Positions 1-7,999 of a stretch of DNA of 64,000 bases are shown here, piece by piece; the first letter of the stretch is position 1; every line of letters begins with the position of its first letter. The notes beneath the pieces are model-generated. The model worked only from the letters and a program-made list of their open reading frames with translations. It made no database searches and had not been told where the DNA came from. Origin of the DNA: Thauera phenolivorans (GTDB lineage Bacteria; Pseudomonadota; Gammaproteobacteria; Burkholderiales; Rhodocyclaceae); the NCBI RefSeq assembly GCF_001696715.1, contig NZ_MBFM01000003.1, positions 426,761-490,760 on the forward strand, given 5' to 3'. The position numbers and the translations under genes were made by a program.

Positions 1-109
1 GGATTTCCGAGAAGTGGGCGAACAGGTCGTCACCGCCGTTTTCCGGGGTGATGAAGCCGAAGCCCTTGGCGTCGTTGAACCACTTGACAGTACCGGTTTG
101 AGTGCTCAT
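1..109 (-). CDS. Cold-shock protein, CspA family (5' part only)
   Basis: Reading leftwards from the ATG at 107-109 the protein begins [20 protein letters not shown] and runs off the window edge after about 36 residues. The GTVKWFN start, the RNP1 motif KGFGFI and the RNP2-like LFAHF are those of single-domain CspA OB-fold proteins, which are about 67-70 residues long. Members bind single-stranded RNA or DNA and act as RNA chaperones. The remaining half lies outside the window, so its end and copy number cannot be judged. Identification as a cold-shock-fold protein is very secure; which paralogue it is cannot be told. Confidence 0.95.
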   Translation of the reverse strand, partial: MSTQTGTVKWFNDAKGFGFITPENGGDDLFAHFSEI

Positions 110-341
110 TTGTGCGTTCCGTGTATAAGAAAATTGGGCCTGGGCCCGGGGTGCAGGAACGATCAAGAAACGTAATCAGGGGAATAACACCGGCACGCCA
201 CCGTGGTACGGAAGCGCTCTGGCAAACCACCAGGACAACCACTGCTTGAATCGACTGCAGGCGCACGATACACGGTTCTGCTACATAGTGGAAATTTATT
301 TGATGGGATAATGCGAGCCCTCATCGAGTACTGGAACGCAT
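110..341. other. Divergent intergenic region, cspA-like leader and rbgA upstream
   Basis: This 232-base gap separates the leftward cold-shock gene from rightward rbgA. Cold-shock genes often have long 5' leaders, and an AT-richer patch close to the cold-shock start (about 124-140) fits such a leader. A GATAAT at 306-311 could be part of an rbgA promoter, but no matching -35 was found. No convincing open reading frame or RNA gene was seen. Confidence 0.4.
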
Positions 342-1262
342 ATGCCCATTCAGTGGTTTCCCGGCCACATGGCCTCCGCGCGCAAGAAGGCCGCCGAGGC
401 GCTCGCAGCGATCGACGTCGTCATCGAAGTGACCGACGCGCGTCTGCCGGAGGCGAGCAGCAACCCGATGATCGACGAGCTGCGCCGCTTCCGTAACCGC
501 CCCTGTCTCAAGCTGTTGAACAAGGCCGACCTCGCCGACCCGGCGGTGACCCGCGCCTGGATGGATCACTACAACCGACAGCCCGGGGTCAGGGCGGTCG
601 CGATCACCGCCAAGAACGCGGCGGAGGTCGCCCGCGTCCCGGTCCTGTGCCGCCAGCTCGCGCCGCATCGGGACGACGGTGTCAAGCCGCTGCGGATGAT
701 GATCATGGGCATCCCCAACGTCGGAAAATCGACGCTGATGAATGCGCTGCTCAAGCGCAAGGTGGCGAAGGTGGGCGACGAGCCGGCCGTGACCAAGCAC
801 CAGCAGACGCTGGATCTCGGGCCGGGCATGACGCTGACCGACACTCCGGGCATGATGTGGCCCAAGATCGCCTACGACGCCGACGGCTACATGCTCGCCG
901 CCAGCCATGCGATCGGCCGCAACGCGGTGATCGACGAAGAGGTCGCGGCCTTTCTCGGCGCCATCCTGCTCGAACGCTACCCGGCCCTGCTCGCCGCACG
1001 CTACCGGCTCGACCCCGCGGGGCTCGACGGCCCGGCGCTGCTCGACGCGGTCGCACGGCGGCGCGGTTGCCTTCTCAAGGGCGGCGGTCTCGACCTGGAG
1101 AAGGCGGCGTTGATCCTGCTGGTGGACTACCGGAGCGGCGCGCTCGGCCGGATCAGCCTCGAGACGCCGGAGACGCGGGCCGCGATGATCGCCGCCGCAC
1201 GGGCGGCCAGTGCCGCCGGCGAGCCCGAATCCGATCAGGCGATCGACGACGAGGAGGCGTGA
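342..1262 (+). CDS. rbgA: Ribosome biogenesis GTPase YlqF/RbgA
   Basis: A 306-residue circularly permuted GTPase. The G motifs come in the order G4 NKAD (about residue 60), G1 GIPNVGKST (about 123-131) and G3 DTPG (about 167), which is diagnostic of the YlqF/YawG group. The N-terminus MPIQWFPGHMASARKKA is the conserved start of the family. RbgA-type proteins bind the late 50S assembly intermediate and release on GTP hydrolysis; this role is taken from Bacillus RbgA. The C-terminal about 100 residues are the RNA-binding helical domain, ending in an acidic tail. The ATG at 342 fits the family start. It stands as a single gene. Confidence 0.95.
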   Translation: MPIQWFPGHMASARKKAAEALAAIDVVIEVTDARLPEASSNPMIDELRRFRNRPCLKLLNKADLADPAVTRAWMDHYNRQPGVRAVAITAKNAAEVARVPVLCRQLAPHRDDGVKPLRMMIMGIPNVGKSTLMNALLKRKVAKVGDEPAVTKHQQTLDLGPGMTLTDTPGMMWPKIAYDADGYMLAASHAIGRNAVIDEEVAAFLGAILLERYPALLAARYRLDPAGLDGPALLDAVARRRGCLLKGGGLDLEKAALILLVDYRSGALGRISLETPETRAAMIAAARAASAAGEPESDQAIDDEEA

Positions 1263-1324
1263 GCCTCGGCGCGTCGAGGCTCGAGTCCGCTGTCGACCGC
1301 CCGCGTTCAGCGGTTTCGATGGTC

Positions 1325-1567
1325 TCAGCGGCCCTCGACCGCAGGTGCGATCTCGATCCAGGGCTTCCACTGCCCGCACGCGTTGCGCGGCCCGCGCAGC
1401 GAGCCGTGCCAGGGGCCTTCGTTGCAGCGGCCGCGGTCGTTCGCCGGATCGAGCTCGATCGCGACGCCGTCGGCGCCCAGCCGACGCGCTCCGCCCCAGC
1501 GCTCGCAGCTCGGGCAGCGGCGCAGTTCGGCGAGCTCGAAGGTGGATGGACTGCTCATCGGCGACAC
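1325..1567 (-). CDS. Small cysteine-containing hypothetical protein
   Basis: An 80-residue leftward frame lying in the gap between two rightward genes. It has a CPSC motif (about residues 18-21) followed by two further cysteines (about 48 and 64), the pattern of a small zinc-ribbon-like protein, and a Trp-rich C-terminal part (GQWKPWIEI). I do not recognise a named family. It is accepted because it fills an otherwise empty 460-base gap, has a clean ATG and stop, and has a compositionally protein-like sequence. The second Met, three codons on, is an alternative start. Function unknown. Confidence 0.6.
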   Translation of the reverse strand: MSPMSSPSTFELAELRRCPSCERWGGARRLGADGVAIELDPANDRGRCNEGPWHGSLRGPRNACGQWKPWIEIAPAVEGR

Positions 1568-1722
1568 GTGAGGGAGTGGGCGAAGGCGCGCCGCGAATGC
1601 CGGATCGGACCGGGCGCACTGATCGAAGGCGGTGTGATCAGGCCGATCATAGCGACACCGCCAGCCGCGCGCGAGGCCCGGATCCCGCTGCCGCAGGAGG
1701 ACCCTTTGCTATCATCATCGGC

Positions 1723-2619
1723 ATGAAGAATTCGCGATCACGCTTCCTCGACGTGCGCGGCCTGCGATATCACCTGCGCGAGTGGGGCGAGCCGGGGGCC
1801 GACCGGCTCTTCCTGCTCCACGGCTGGATGGACGCCTCGCCGTCCTTTCAGTTCATGGTCGATGCGTTCGCCCGCGACTGGCATGTGATCGCGCCCGACT
1901 GGCGCGGCTTCGGCCGCAGCGAGTGGCGTGGCGACTGCTACTGGTTTCCGGACTACCTGGCCGACCTCGATGCGATCCTCACCGCCGAATCGCCCGCGGT
2001 GCCGGCGCGCCTTATCGGCCACAGCATGGGGGGAAACGTCGCTCTGCTTTACGCCGGCGTCCGTCCGACGCGGGTGGCTGCAGCGGTCTCGCTCGACGCC
2101 TTCGGCCTGGCCGACCGCGCGGCCGAGCAGGCGCCTGCACGCTATGCCCAGTGGCTCGACGAACTGGCTGCGCCGGCGGTGTTCCGCGCTCATGCCGACC
2201 CCGCCGCGCTGGCCGCTCGATTGCAGCGCGACAACCCGCGACTGGATGCGGGGCGTGCTGCCTGGTTGGCGGAGAACCTCGGCGTGCAGACGGCGGAGGG
2301 CTTCCGTATTGCAGGTGATCCGGCCCATCGGCGGGTCAACCCGGTGCTTTACCGGCGCGCCGAGGCGGAGGCCTGCTGGCGGCGGATCCTGGCGCCGGTG
2401 CTGTGGATCGAGCCCGAGCAGGGCGCGCTGCGCCGCCGCCTCGGCGTGTCGGACGCGGCCCACGATGCGGCGAGGGCGTGCTTTGCCCGGTTGGAGGTGG
2501 AGGAGGTCGCCGACGCCGGGCACAATCTGCACCATGACCAGCCCGCGGTGATCGCCGGGATCATCGAGCGCTTCCTGCTGTCGAATGAAAGCGGGGCTCT
2601 CGCGAGTATCCAAGCATGA
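1723..2619 (+). CDS. Alpha/beta hydrolase fold protein
   Basis: A 298-residue protein with the alpha/beta-hydrolase landmarks: oxyanion segment LLHGWMD (about 32-38), nucleophile elbow GHSMGG (99-104) and a C-terminal histidine in DAGHNLHHDQ (about 267). It probably hydrolyses a small ester or similar substrate in the cytoplasm; nothing in sequence fixes the substrate. The frame stays open upstream to 1210, but the ATG at 1723 gives the usual family N-terminus and has GGAGG about 20 bases upstream. Its stop overlaps the start of the PHP gene by four bases (ATGA), so the two are translationally coupled. Confidence 0.85.
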   Translation: MKNSRSRFLDVRGLRYHLREWGEPGADRLFLLHGWMDASPSFQFMVDAFARDWHVIAPDWRGFGRSEWRGDCYWFPDYLADLDAILTAESPAVPARLIGHSMGGNVALLYAGVRPTRVAAAVSLDAFGLADRAAEQAPARYAQWLDELAAPAVFRAHADPAALAARLQRDNPRLDAGRAAWLAENLGVQTAEGFRIAGDPAHRRVNPVLYRRAEAEACWRRILAPVLWIEPEQGALRRRLGVSDAAHDAARACFARLEVEEVADAGHNLHHDQPAVIAGIIERFLLSNESGALASIQA

Positions 2620-3446
2620 ATGTCGACCTGCACAGCCACTCCACCGTCTCCGACGGCTGGCTCACGCCCGAAGCGCTGGTGCGTCGCGCGCACGCGAACG
2701 GCGTCGATCTGATGGCGCTGACCGATCACGACGAGCTCGGCGGTATCGATGCCGCCGCGGCCGAGGCGGCGGTCTGCGGCATCGGCTTCGTGCCCGGGGT
2801 CGAGGTCTCGGTGAGCTTCGTCGGCGAGACGATCCATATCGTCGGCCTCGGCGTGGATCGAACCGAGCCCGGTCTGGTGGCGGGCCTGCAGTCGGTGCGC
2901 GCCGGACGCGAGGCGCGTGCGCAGCGGATGAGCGAGGCGCTGGAGAAGGTGGGCATCGTCGGCGCCTTCGAGGGCGCGCGCGCGTTGGCCGGCAATCCCG
3001 CGATGGTCGGGCGTGCCCACTTCGCCCGCTTCCTGGTGGCGAGCGGGCTGATGCCCGATGTACGCACCGTGTTCGATCGCTATCTCGCGCGCGGCAAGCC
3101 GGGTTTCGTGCCGCACGAGTGGGCGAGCCTTGAAGATGCGGTGGGTTGGATCCGCGGCGCCGGCGGCGTGGCAGTGGTCGCCCACCCGGCGCGTTACCGC
3201 CTGTCGGGTGCCGACATGTCGAGGCTGTTCGAGCGCTTCGTCGCCGCGGGCGGGGAGGCGGTGGAGGTGGTGTCGGGCGCGCATTCCGAAGCGGAAATGC
3301 GCCGCTTCGCCACGGTCGCACGCCAGCGCGGCCTGCTCGCCTCGCAGGCCTCGGATTTTCATGGCGAGCAGGAGAGTCCGGTCGACATCGGGCGTTGCAA
3401 CCCGCTGCCGCCCGACCTCGTTCCGGTGTGGTCGCGCTTCGTCTGA
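2616..3446 (+). CDS. PHP-domain phosphoesterase, RNase AM / 3',5'-nucleoside bisphosphate phosphatase type
   Basis: A 276-residue PHP protein of the YciV (TrpH, RnmM) family. Metal-binding motifs are visible: DLHSHSTVSDG at residues 4-14, LTDHDE at about 36-41, HPARY about 191-195 and the C-terminal DFHG. E. coli YciV removes phosphate from nucleoside 3',5'-bisphosphates and trims 5' ends of RNAs such as 5S rRNA. It overlaps the upstream hydrolase stop by four bases and is followed 71 bases later by yciO, the same pairing as yciV-yciO in E. coli. Family assignment is strong; exact substrate is by homology. Confidence 0.88.
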   Translation: MNVDLHSHSTVSDGWLTPEALVRRAHANGVDLMALTDHDELGGIDAAAAEAAVCGIGFVPGVEVSVSFVGETIHIVGLGVDRTEPGLVAGLQSVRAGREARAQRMSEALEKVGIVGAFEGARALAGNPAMVGRAHFARFLVASGLMPDVRTVFDRYLARGKPGFVPHEWASLEDAVGWIRGAGGVAVVAHPARYRLSGADMSRLFERFVAAGGEAVEVVSGAHSEAEMRRFATVARQRGLLASQASDFHGEQESPVDIGRCNPLPPDLVPVWSRFV

Positions 3447-3517
3447 GACCGTCCGCCTTCACCAATGTCGGTCGCCAAGGTCCTTAACGCCAATCCTCAT
3501 CCATCAAGAACCCGAAA

Positions 3518-4150
3518 ATGGCCCAGTTCTTTTCCGTTCATCCCGAGCAGCCGCAACCGCGACTGATCGCACAGGCTGCGCAGATCATGCGCAACGGCGG
3601 CCTCGTCGCGCTGCCGACCGACTCCGCCTACGCGCTCGCGTGCACCATGGGCGACGCCGACGTGCTCGAGCGCATACGGCGCATCCGCCAGGTCGATGCG
3701 CGCCACCATTTCACCCTGGTGTGTCGCGACCTGTCGGAGATCGCCACCTATGCGCGGGTCGACAATACCCAGTACCGCCTGCTCAAGGCGACCACTCCCG
3801 GCCCCTACACCTTCATCCTGGAGGGCACCAAGGAGTTGCCGCGCCGGCTGCTGCATCCGAAGCGCAAGACGATCGGCCTGCGCGTGCCGCAGCACGCGGT
3901 GGTGTCGGCGCTGCTTGCCGAGCTGGACGAGCCGATGCTGACCTCGACCCTGCTGCTGCCGGGCGAGGACCTGCCGCTCACCGATCCGGAGGAGATCCGC
4001 GAGCGGCTCGAGAAGCAGGTGGATCTGGTGATCGAGGCCGGTTTCTGCGGGCCGGAGGCGACGACCGTGATCGACCTCACCGGCGGATCGCCCGTGCTGG
4101 TGCGCGCCGGGCGCGGCGACCTGTCGCCCTTCGGTCTGGAGGCGGAGTGA
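3518..4150 (+). CDS. yciO: YciO family protein (Sua5/TsaC fold)
   Basis: A 210-residue protein of the YrdC/Sua5 fold. The sequence GGLVALPTDSAYALAC (about 27-42) and the KRKTIGLRVPQH stretch (about 113-124) mark the dsRNA/nucleotide-binding groove. The family includes TsaC, which makes threonylcarbamoyl-AMP for tRNA t6A37. This copy is the YciO type rather than TsaC: it opens with the MAQFFSVHPEQPQPR tract and sits next to a YciV homologue. YciO is generally thought to be weak or inactive in t6A synthesis, so a direct tsaC function should not be assumed. Confidence 0.85.
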   Translation: MAQFFSVHPEQPQPRLIAQAAQIMRNGGLVALPTDSAYALACTMGDADVLERIRRIRQVDARHHFTLVCRDLSEIATYARVDNTQYRLLKATTPGPYTFILEGTKELPRRLLHPKRKTIGLRVPQHAVVSALLAELDEPMLTSTLLLPGEDLPLTDPEEIRERLEKQVDLVIEAGFCGPEATTVIDLTGGSPVLVRAGRGDLSPFGLEAE

Positions 4151-4163
4151 GCACGTCGCGGTC

Positions 4164-4172
4164 TGCTAGAAT
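4164..4172 (+). promoter_or_regulatory. Candidate extended -10 promoter of the rip-scpAB-rluB operon
   Basis: TGCTAGAAT (TG at 4164-4165, hexamer TAGAAT 4167-4172) is an extended -10 element 25 bases before the M50 protease ATG. No good -35 is present, which is tolerated with an extended -10. It would serve the closely packed genes from 4197 to 7308. Confidence 0.45.
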
Positions 4173-4196
4173 GGCGCGTTATCCTCAGACGCTGAC

Positions 4197-4856
4197 ATGG
4201 ACTCGCTGATCCCCACCCTGGCCATCTGGGCCCTGCCGGTACTGCTCGCCATCACCCTGCACGAAGCGGCGCACGGCTACGTGGCGAGGCATTTCGGCGA
4301 TCCCACCGCCCACCTCGCCGGCCGCATCACGCTCAATCCGCTGCGCCACATCGATCCGGTCGGCACCGTGCTGGTGCCGGCGGGCATCCTCGCGCTGAGT
4401 TCGCTGTTCGGCGGCGGCGGCATCCTGTTCGGGTGGGCCAAGCCGGTGCCGGTGAACTTTTCCCGGCTGCGCAATCCGAAGGCCGACATGCTGTGGGTGG
4501 CTGCCGCCGGCCCGTTCACCAACCTGGTGATGGCAATCGGCTGGGCGATCGTGTTCAAGTTGGCGGTGGCGCTGCAACCGGGCGACTTCACCGTGCCGAT
4601 GCTCAGGATGGCCGACGCCGGCATGCAGATCAACGCGGTGCTGATGATCCTGAACCTGTTGCCACTGCCGCCGCTCGATGGCGGCCGCATCGCGGTGAGC
4701 CTGCTGCCGAACCGGCTCGCGTGGCGCTTCGCCCAGATCGAACCCTACGGTTTCCCGATCCTGTTGGTGCTGCTGTTCACCGGCCTGCTCGGCGCGATCC
4801 TGTGGCCGCTCATCGCAGGCTTTCGCTTCCTGCTGTCGACGCTGTTCGGCTTCTGA
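4197..4856 (+). CDS. Site-2 protease family membrane metalloprotease (M50)
   Basis: A 219-residue polytopic membrane protein. The zinc motif HEAAH (about residues 22-26) lies in the first membrane segment and the third-ligand motif NLLPLPPLDGG (about 154-164) in a later one, the two defining features of M50 rhomboid-like site-2 proteases. There is no PDZ domain, so it is the short type rather than RseP. Such proteins cut membrane-embedded substrates; the substrate here is unknown. It often precedes scpA in betaproteobacteria, and it does here, 47 bases upstream. Confidence 0.88.
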   Translation: MDSLIPTLAIWALPVLLAITLHEAAHGYVARHFGDPTAHLAGRITLNPLRHIDPVGTVLVPAGILALSSLFGGGGILFGWAKPVPVNFSRLRNPKADMLWVAAAGPFTNLVMAIGWAIVFKLAVALQPGDFTVPMLRMADAGMQINAVLMILNLLPLPPLDGGRIAVSLLPNRLAWRFAQIEPYGFPILLVLLFTGLLGAILWPLIAGFRFLLSTLFGF

Positions 4857-4903
4857 TCCGGCATGGACGTGCAGCGATCCCGGCGTCGAGCGGTGACACG
4901 CTG

Positions 4904-5734
4904 ATGAGCGAACAGATCGAACTCGCGCCGGCCGAGCCGCCGGCCCTCGCCGACGCCGTCGCGCGCCTGTACGGCGAGCCGATGCTCGAGATGCCGAAAG
5001 ACCTGTATATTCCGCCGGACGCGCTGCAGGTCATCCTCGAGGCCTTCGAGGGGCCACTCGACCTGCTGCTGTACCTGATCCGCAAGGCCAACCTCAACGT
5101 CCTCGACATCCCGATGGCGCCGCTCACCGCGCAGTACCTCGAGTACGTCGAAGCGATGCGGGCGAGCAACCTCGAACTGGCGGCCGAGTATCTGCTGATG
5201 GCGGCGATGCTGCTCGAGATCAAGTCGCGCATGCTGCTGCCGCGGCCTCCGCGGGAGTCCGCCGAAGAGGAGGACCCGCGCGCCGAGCTGGTGCGACGCT
5301 TGCTCGAGTACGAGCAGACCAAACTCGCCGCGGCCCAGCTCGATGGCCTGCCGCGCGCCGAGCGCGACTTCGAATGGGTGAGCGTGTTCGTCGCCGAGAA
5401 GCTGGTGGAGCGCCTGCCCGAGGTGAGCCTGCACGACCTGCAGCTGGCCTGGCTGCGGATCATGAAGAAGGCGAGGCTCAACCAGAGCCACCGCGTCGGT
5501 CGCGAGCAGCTGTCAGTACGCGAGCACATGACGTCCATCCTGCGCAAGCTGTCGGACGGAGGCTTCGTCGCCTTCGACGCGCTGTTCGAAGTGGAGCTCG
5601 GCCCGCCCGGACTGGTGGTGAGCTTTCTCGCGGTGCTCGAACTGGTCAAGGAACGGCTGGCCGATGTGACCCAGAACGAGGCTTTTGCGCCGATCTACGT
5701 GAAGCTCGCCGATGGGGGGCGGGACGATGGCTGA
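4904..5734 (+). CDS. scpA: Segregation and condensation protein A (kleisin)
   Basis: A 276-residue kleisin. Residues about 45-80 ([19 protein letters not shown]) are the Smc-neck-binding N-terminal helix region, and residues about 190-260 form the C-terminal winged helix that binds the Smc cap. A proline-rich linker and acidic stretch lie between. ScpA bridges the two Smc heads and recruits ScpB dimers to form the condensin-like loader. The ATG at 4904 is chosen because upstream residues in the open frame are not family-like. It overlaps scpB by eight bases. Confidence 0.93.
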   Translation: MSEQIELAPAEPPALADAVARLYGEPMLEMPKDLYIPPDALQVILEAFEGPLDLLLYLIRKANLNVLDIPMAPLTAQYLEYVEAMRASNLELAAEYLLMAAMLLEIKSRMLLPRPPRESAEEEDPRAELVRRLLEYEQTKLAAAQLDGLPRAERDFEWVSVFVAEKLVERLPEVSLHDLQLAWLRIMKKARLNQSHRVGREQLSVREHMTSILRKLSDGGFVAFDALFEVELGPPGLVVSFLAVLELVKERLADVTQNEAFAPIYVKLADGGRDDG

Positions 5735-6326
5735 GGCCGGCACCCCGCTGCACTTCCAGCGCATCCTCGAGGCGGCGCTGCTGGCGGCGCCAGTGCCGCT
5801 GCCGGTGACGCAACTGCGCCGGCTGTTCGACGAGGATCCGGGGCCCGACCTGGTGCGCCGCCTGCTGGATGAGCTGCGCGCCGAGTGGCAGACGGCGGGG
5901 CGCGGCGTCGAGCTCGTGCAGTTGGCGAGCGGCTGGCGCTTCCAGACCCGGCCCGAGTATCAGGTCTATCTGGACCGGCTCAAGGAGGAGAGGTCGCCGC
6001 GCTATTCGCGCGCGGTAATGGAGACGCTGGCGATCATCGCCTACCGCCAGCCGGTGACGCGCGGCGACATCGAGGACATCCGCGGCGTGGCGGTATCGCC
6101 GAACATTCTGAAGACACTCGAAGCGCGCGGCTGGATCGACGTCGTCGGCCACCGTGACACCCCGGGGCGGCCGGCGCTGTTCGCGACCACCCGGCGCTTC
6201 CTCGACGACATGGGCTTGCGCAGCCTCACCGAGCTGCCTGCGCTGACCGAAATTGAAAGGATCATGGATCTTGTCGACACCACACAAATCGAAGCGTCCG
6301 CTCCGTCCGCCCCAGAACAGGAGTGA
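5727..6326 (+). CDS. scpB: Segregation and condensation protein B
   Basis: A 199-residue protein with the two winged helices of ScpB; the family signature [20 protein letters not shown] (about 96-115) followed by DIEDIRGV is intact, as is GRPALFATT (about 149-157). ScpB dimers bind the centre of ScpA and regulate Smc head engagement. The ATG at 5727 lies inside the last codons of scpA and follows a purine-rich GGGGGCGGGA. An alternative in-frame ATG at 5712 would add five residues. The 3' end overlaps the likely rluB start by 74 bases. Confidence 0.93.
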   Translation: MAEAGTPLHFQRILEAALLAAPVPLPVTQLRRLFDEDPGPDLVRRLLDELRAEWQTAGRGVELVQLASGWRFQTRPEYQVYLDRLKEERSPRYSRAVMETLAIIAYRQPVTRGDIEDIRGVAVSPNILKTLEARGWIDVVGHRDTPGRPALFATTRRFLDDMGLRSLTELPALTEIERIMDLVDTTQIEASAPSAPEQE

Positions 6327-7308
6327 GTCCGGGGCGCGCGACGAGCGCAGCGCCGCGCCGCGCGGATCGGGTGCGCGCGAGCGCCGCGAGGACGAACCGC
6401 TGAGGCGGCCCGATGCACATCAATCGGCGCTCGGCCGCCCGGCGTCCGGCGAGCAGGGGCGACGCCCGCGCGCCGGCGGTCGCGGCCGGGCGCAGACGCA
6501 GACCCTTACCGAGCCGGAGCGGCTGCAGAAGGTGCTCGCCCAGGCGGGGATCGCGTCGCGGCGGGAGGTCGAGGAGCTGGTCCTCGCCGGGCGGATCTCG
6601 GTCAATGGCGAGCCGGCCTCGCTCGGACAGAAGATCGGCCCGGGCGACCGCGTCAAGCTCAACGGCAAGCTGATTACGCTCCATTTCGCCCAGCGCACGC
6701 CGCGTGTGCTGATCTACCACAAGCCGGAAGGCGAGATCGTCTCGCGCGAGGACCCCGAAGGCCGTCCGACCGTGTTCGAGCGCCTGCCGCTGATCAACAA
6801 GGGGCGCTGGCTGGCGGTGGGCCGGCTCGACTTCAATACCTCCGGTCTGCTCCTGTTCACCAACGACGGCGGGCTCGCCAACCGGCTGATGCACCCGCGC
6901 TACGAGCTCGAGCGCGAGTATGCGGTGCGCGTGCTCGGCCAGCTCGACGAGGCGCAGGCGAAGTCGCTGGTCGACGGCATCCAGCTCGAGGACGGTGTGG
7001 CGCGCTTCAATCACCTGCTCGACGCCGGGGGTGAGGGCGCGAACCACTGGTACCGGGTGACCATCACCGAAGGCCGTAACCGCGAGGTGCGGCGCATGTT
7101 CGAGGCGGTCGGCCTCACCGTCAGCCGCCTGATGCGGGTGCGGTATGGCACCGTCGAGCTGCCGGCACGCCTCAAGCGTGGCATGTGGATGGAGCTGCCC
7201 GAGGCCGAGGTGTGCGCGCTCGCCGGCCTGCCGGCGCCGCAGCGGCAGCAGACGCCGCGCGACAAGAAGCCGGCCAAGCTGCATCGGACCACGCCCAGGG
7301 CGGGTTGA
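6253..7308 (+). CDS. rluB: 23S rRNA pseudouridine synthase RluB type
   Basis: A 351-residue enzyme of the RsuA/RluB family. After a basic, disordered N-terminal tail (about 90 residues, rich in R, P and G), an S4 RNA-binding domain begins at [17 protein letters not shown] and is followed by the catalytic domain with [17 protein letters not shown], which carries the catalytic Asp, and [12 protein letters not shown]. RluB modifies U2605 of 23S rRNA in E. coli. No ATG precedes the S4 domain suitably; the start is TTG at 6253 or TTG at 6271, both inside scpB. Position next to scpB is conserved in many proteobacteria. Confidence 0.88.
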   Translation: MKGSWILSTPHKSKRPLRPPQNRSESGARDERSAAPRGSGARERREDEPLRRPDAHQSALGRPASGEQGRRPRAGGRGRAQTQTLTEPERLQKVLAQAGIASRREVEELVLAGRISVNGEPASLGQKIGPGDRVKLNGKLITLHFAQRTPRVLIYHKPEGEIVSREDPEGRPTVFERLPLINKGRWLAVGRLDFNTSGLLLFTNDGGLANRLMHPRYELEREYAVRVLGQLDEAQAKSLVDGIQLEDGVARFNHLLDAGGEGANHWYRVTITEGRNREVRRMFEAVGLTVSRLMRVRYGTVELPARLKRGMWMELPEAEVCALAGLPAPQRQQTPRDKKPAKLHRTTPRAG

Positions 7309-7366
7309 GTCGGACGCGGGCGCGAAGTCTGCGCAGATGCCGGGCCGGATCAGTGCAATTGCTGAT

Positions 7367-7396
7367 TTGCCCGGCTGTCGGTTCTTGCGCTATACT
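7367..7396 (+). promoter_or_regulatory. Sigma-70-type promoter of the rimP-nusA-infB operon
   Basis: TTGCCC (7367-7372) and TATACT (7391-7396) are separated by 18 bases. The predicted transcript starts near 7403, giving a leader of about 135 bases before rimP that contains the attenuator-like hairpin at 7493-7511. Confidence 0.7.
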
Positions 7397-7492
7397 CCGG
7401 CGGCTTTGATAGAGACGTTTCGGCAGGGCGGTGCAGATGCGCCCGGCGAGAATCGTCCTGCATCCGTTTGAAGTTGATCTTGAATGATCTGG

Positions 7493-7519
7493 AATGGGCG
7501 TTTCGCCCATTTTTTATTT
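7493..7519 (+). terminator. Intrinsic terminator-like hairpin in the rimP leader (candidate attenuator)
   Basis: AATGGGCG (7493-7500), loop TTT and CGCCCATT (7504-7511) form a perfect 8-base-pair stem followed directly by a T-rich tract (TTTTATTT). It lies between a good promoter (7367-7396) and the rimP start at 7539, so it would end transcription before the operon unless read through. An ATG inside the hairpin (7494) opens the rimP frame but lacks a ribosome-binding site. Attenuation of this operon is my inference. Confidence 0.7.
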
Positions 7520-7538
7520 GTGTCCTTGGGTGGCGAGC

Positions 7539-7973
7539 ATGCGCGCAGGCATCGTTGAACTGATCGAACAGGTAGTGACCGGACTCGGCTACGAGCTGGT
7601 GGATTTCGAGCTCTCGCCGAGGGCTCGGCTGCTGCGCGTGTTCATCGACATCGAACGCGGGATCACGGTCGACGACTGCGCCACCGTCAGCAATCAGCTG
7701 CAGCGCGTGTTCGAGGTCGAGAACGTCGATTACGACCGCCTCGAGGTGTCCTCGCCCGGCCTCGACCGGCCTTTGAAGAAGCTCGCCGACTTCGAGCGCT
7801 TCGCCGGTCACGAGATCCAGCTGCGGCTGAGCCTGCCGGTGGACAATCAGCGCAATTTCCTTGGCGTGCTGCAAGGGGTCCGTGACGGCGCGGTGACGCT
7901 GACGACCGAGAAAGGGGAGCTGTCTTTCCCCTTCGAAGATATCGAAAAGGCACGTCTTGTTCCCAAATTCTGA
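7539..7973 (+). CDS. rimP: Ribosome maturation factor RimP
   Basis: A 144-residue protein with the family pattern: an N-terminal alpha/beta domain ([18 protein letters not shown], then [17 protein letters not shown]) with the [10 protein letters not shown] motif (about 69-78), and a C-terminal SH3-like barrel ending in the conserved [11 protein letters not shown]. RimP is needed for 30S maturation around S12. The ATG at 7539 was chosen over 7494, which lies in the leader hairpin. It heads the classic rimP-nusA-infB operon. Confidence 0.95.
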   Translation: MRAGIVELIEQVVTGLGYELVDFELSPRARLLRVFIDIERGITVDDCATVSNQLQRVFEVENVDYDRLEVSSPGLDRPLKKLADFERFAGHEIQLRLSLPVDNQRNFLGVLQGVRDGAVTLTTEKGELSFPFEDIEKARLVPKF

Positions 7974-7999
7974 GAATCCGGAGTGGAGGTTTTCCTGAA

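Noticed and set aside
1635..1649. TGATC-AGGCC-GATCA palindrome before the alpha/beta hydrolase
   Set aside because: Short, and spacing fits neither FNR nor a terminator; no regulator link is evident.
7494..7538. Upstream ATG for rimP
   Set aside because: It is inside the terminator-like hairpin and adds residues not found in the family.
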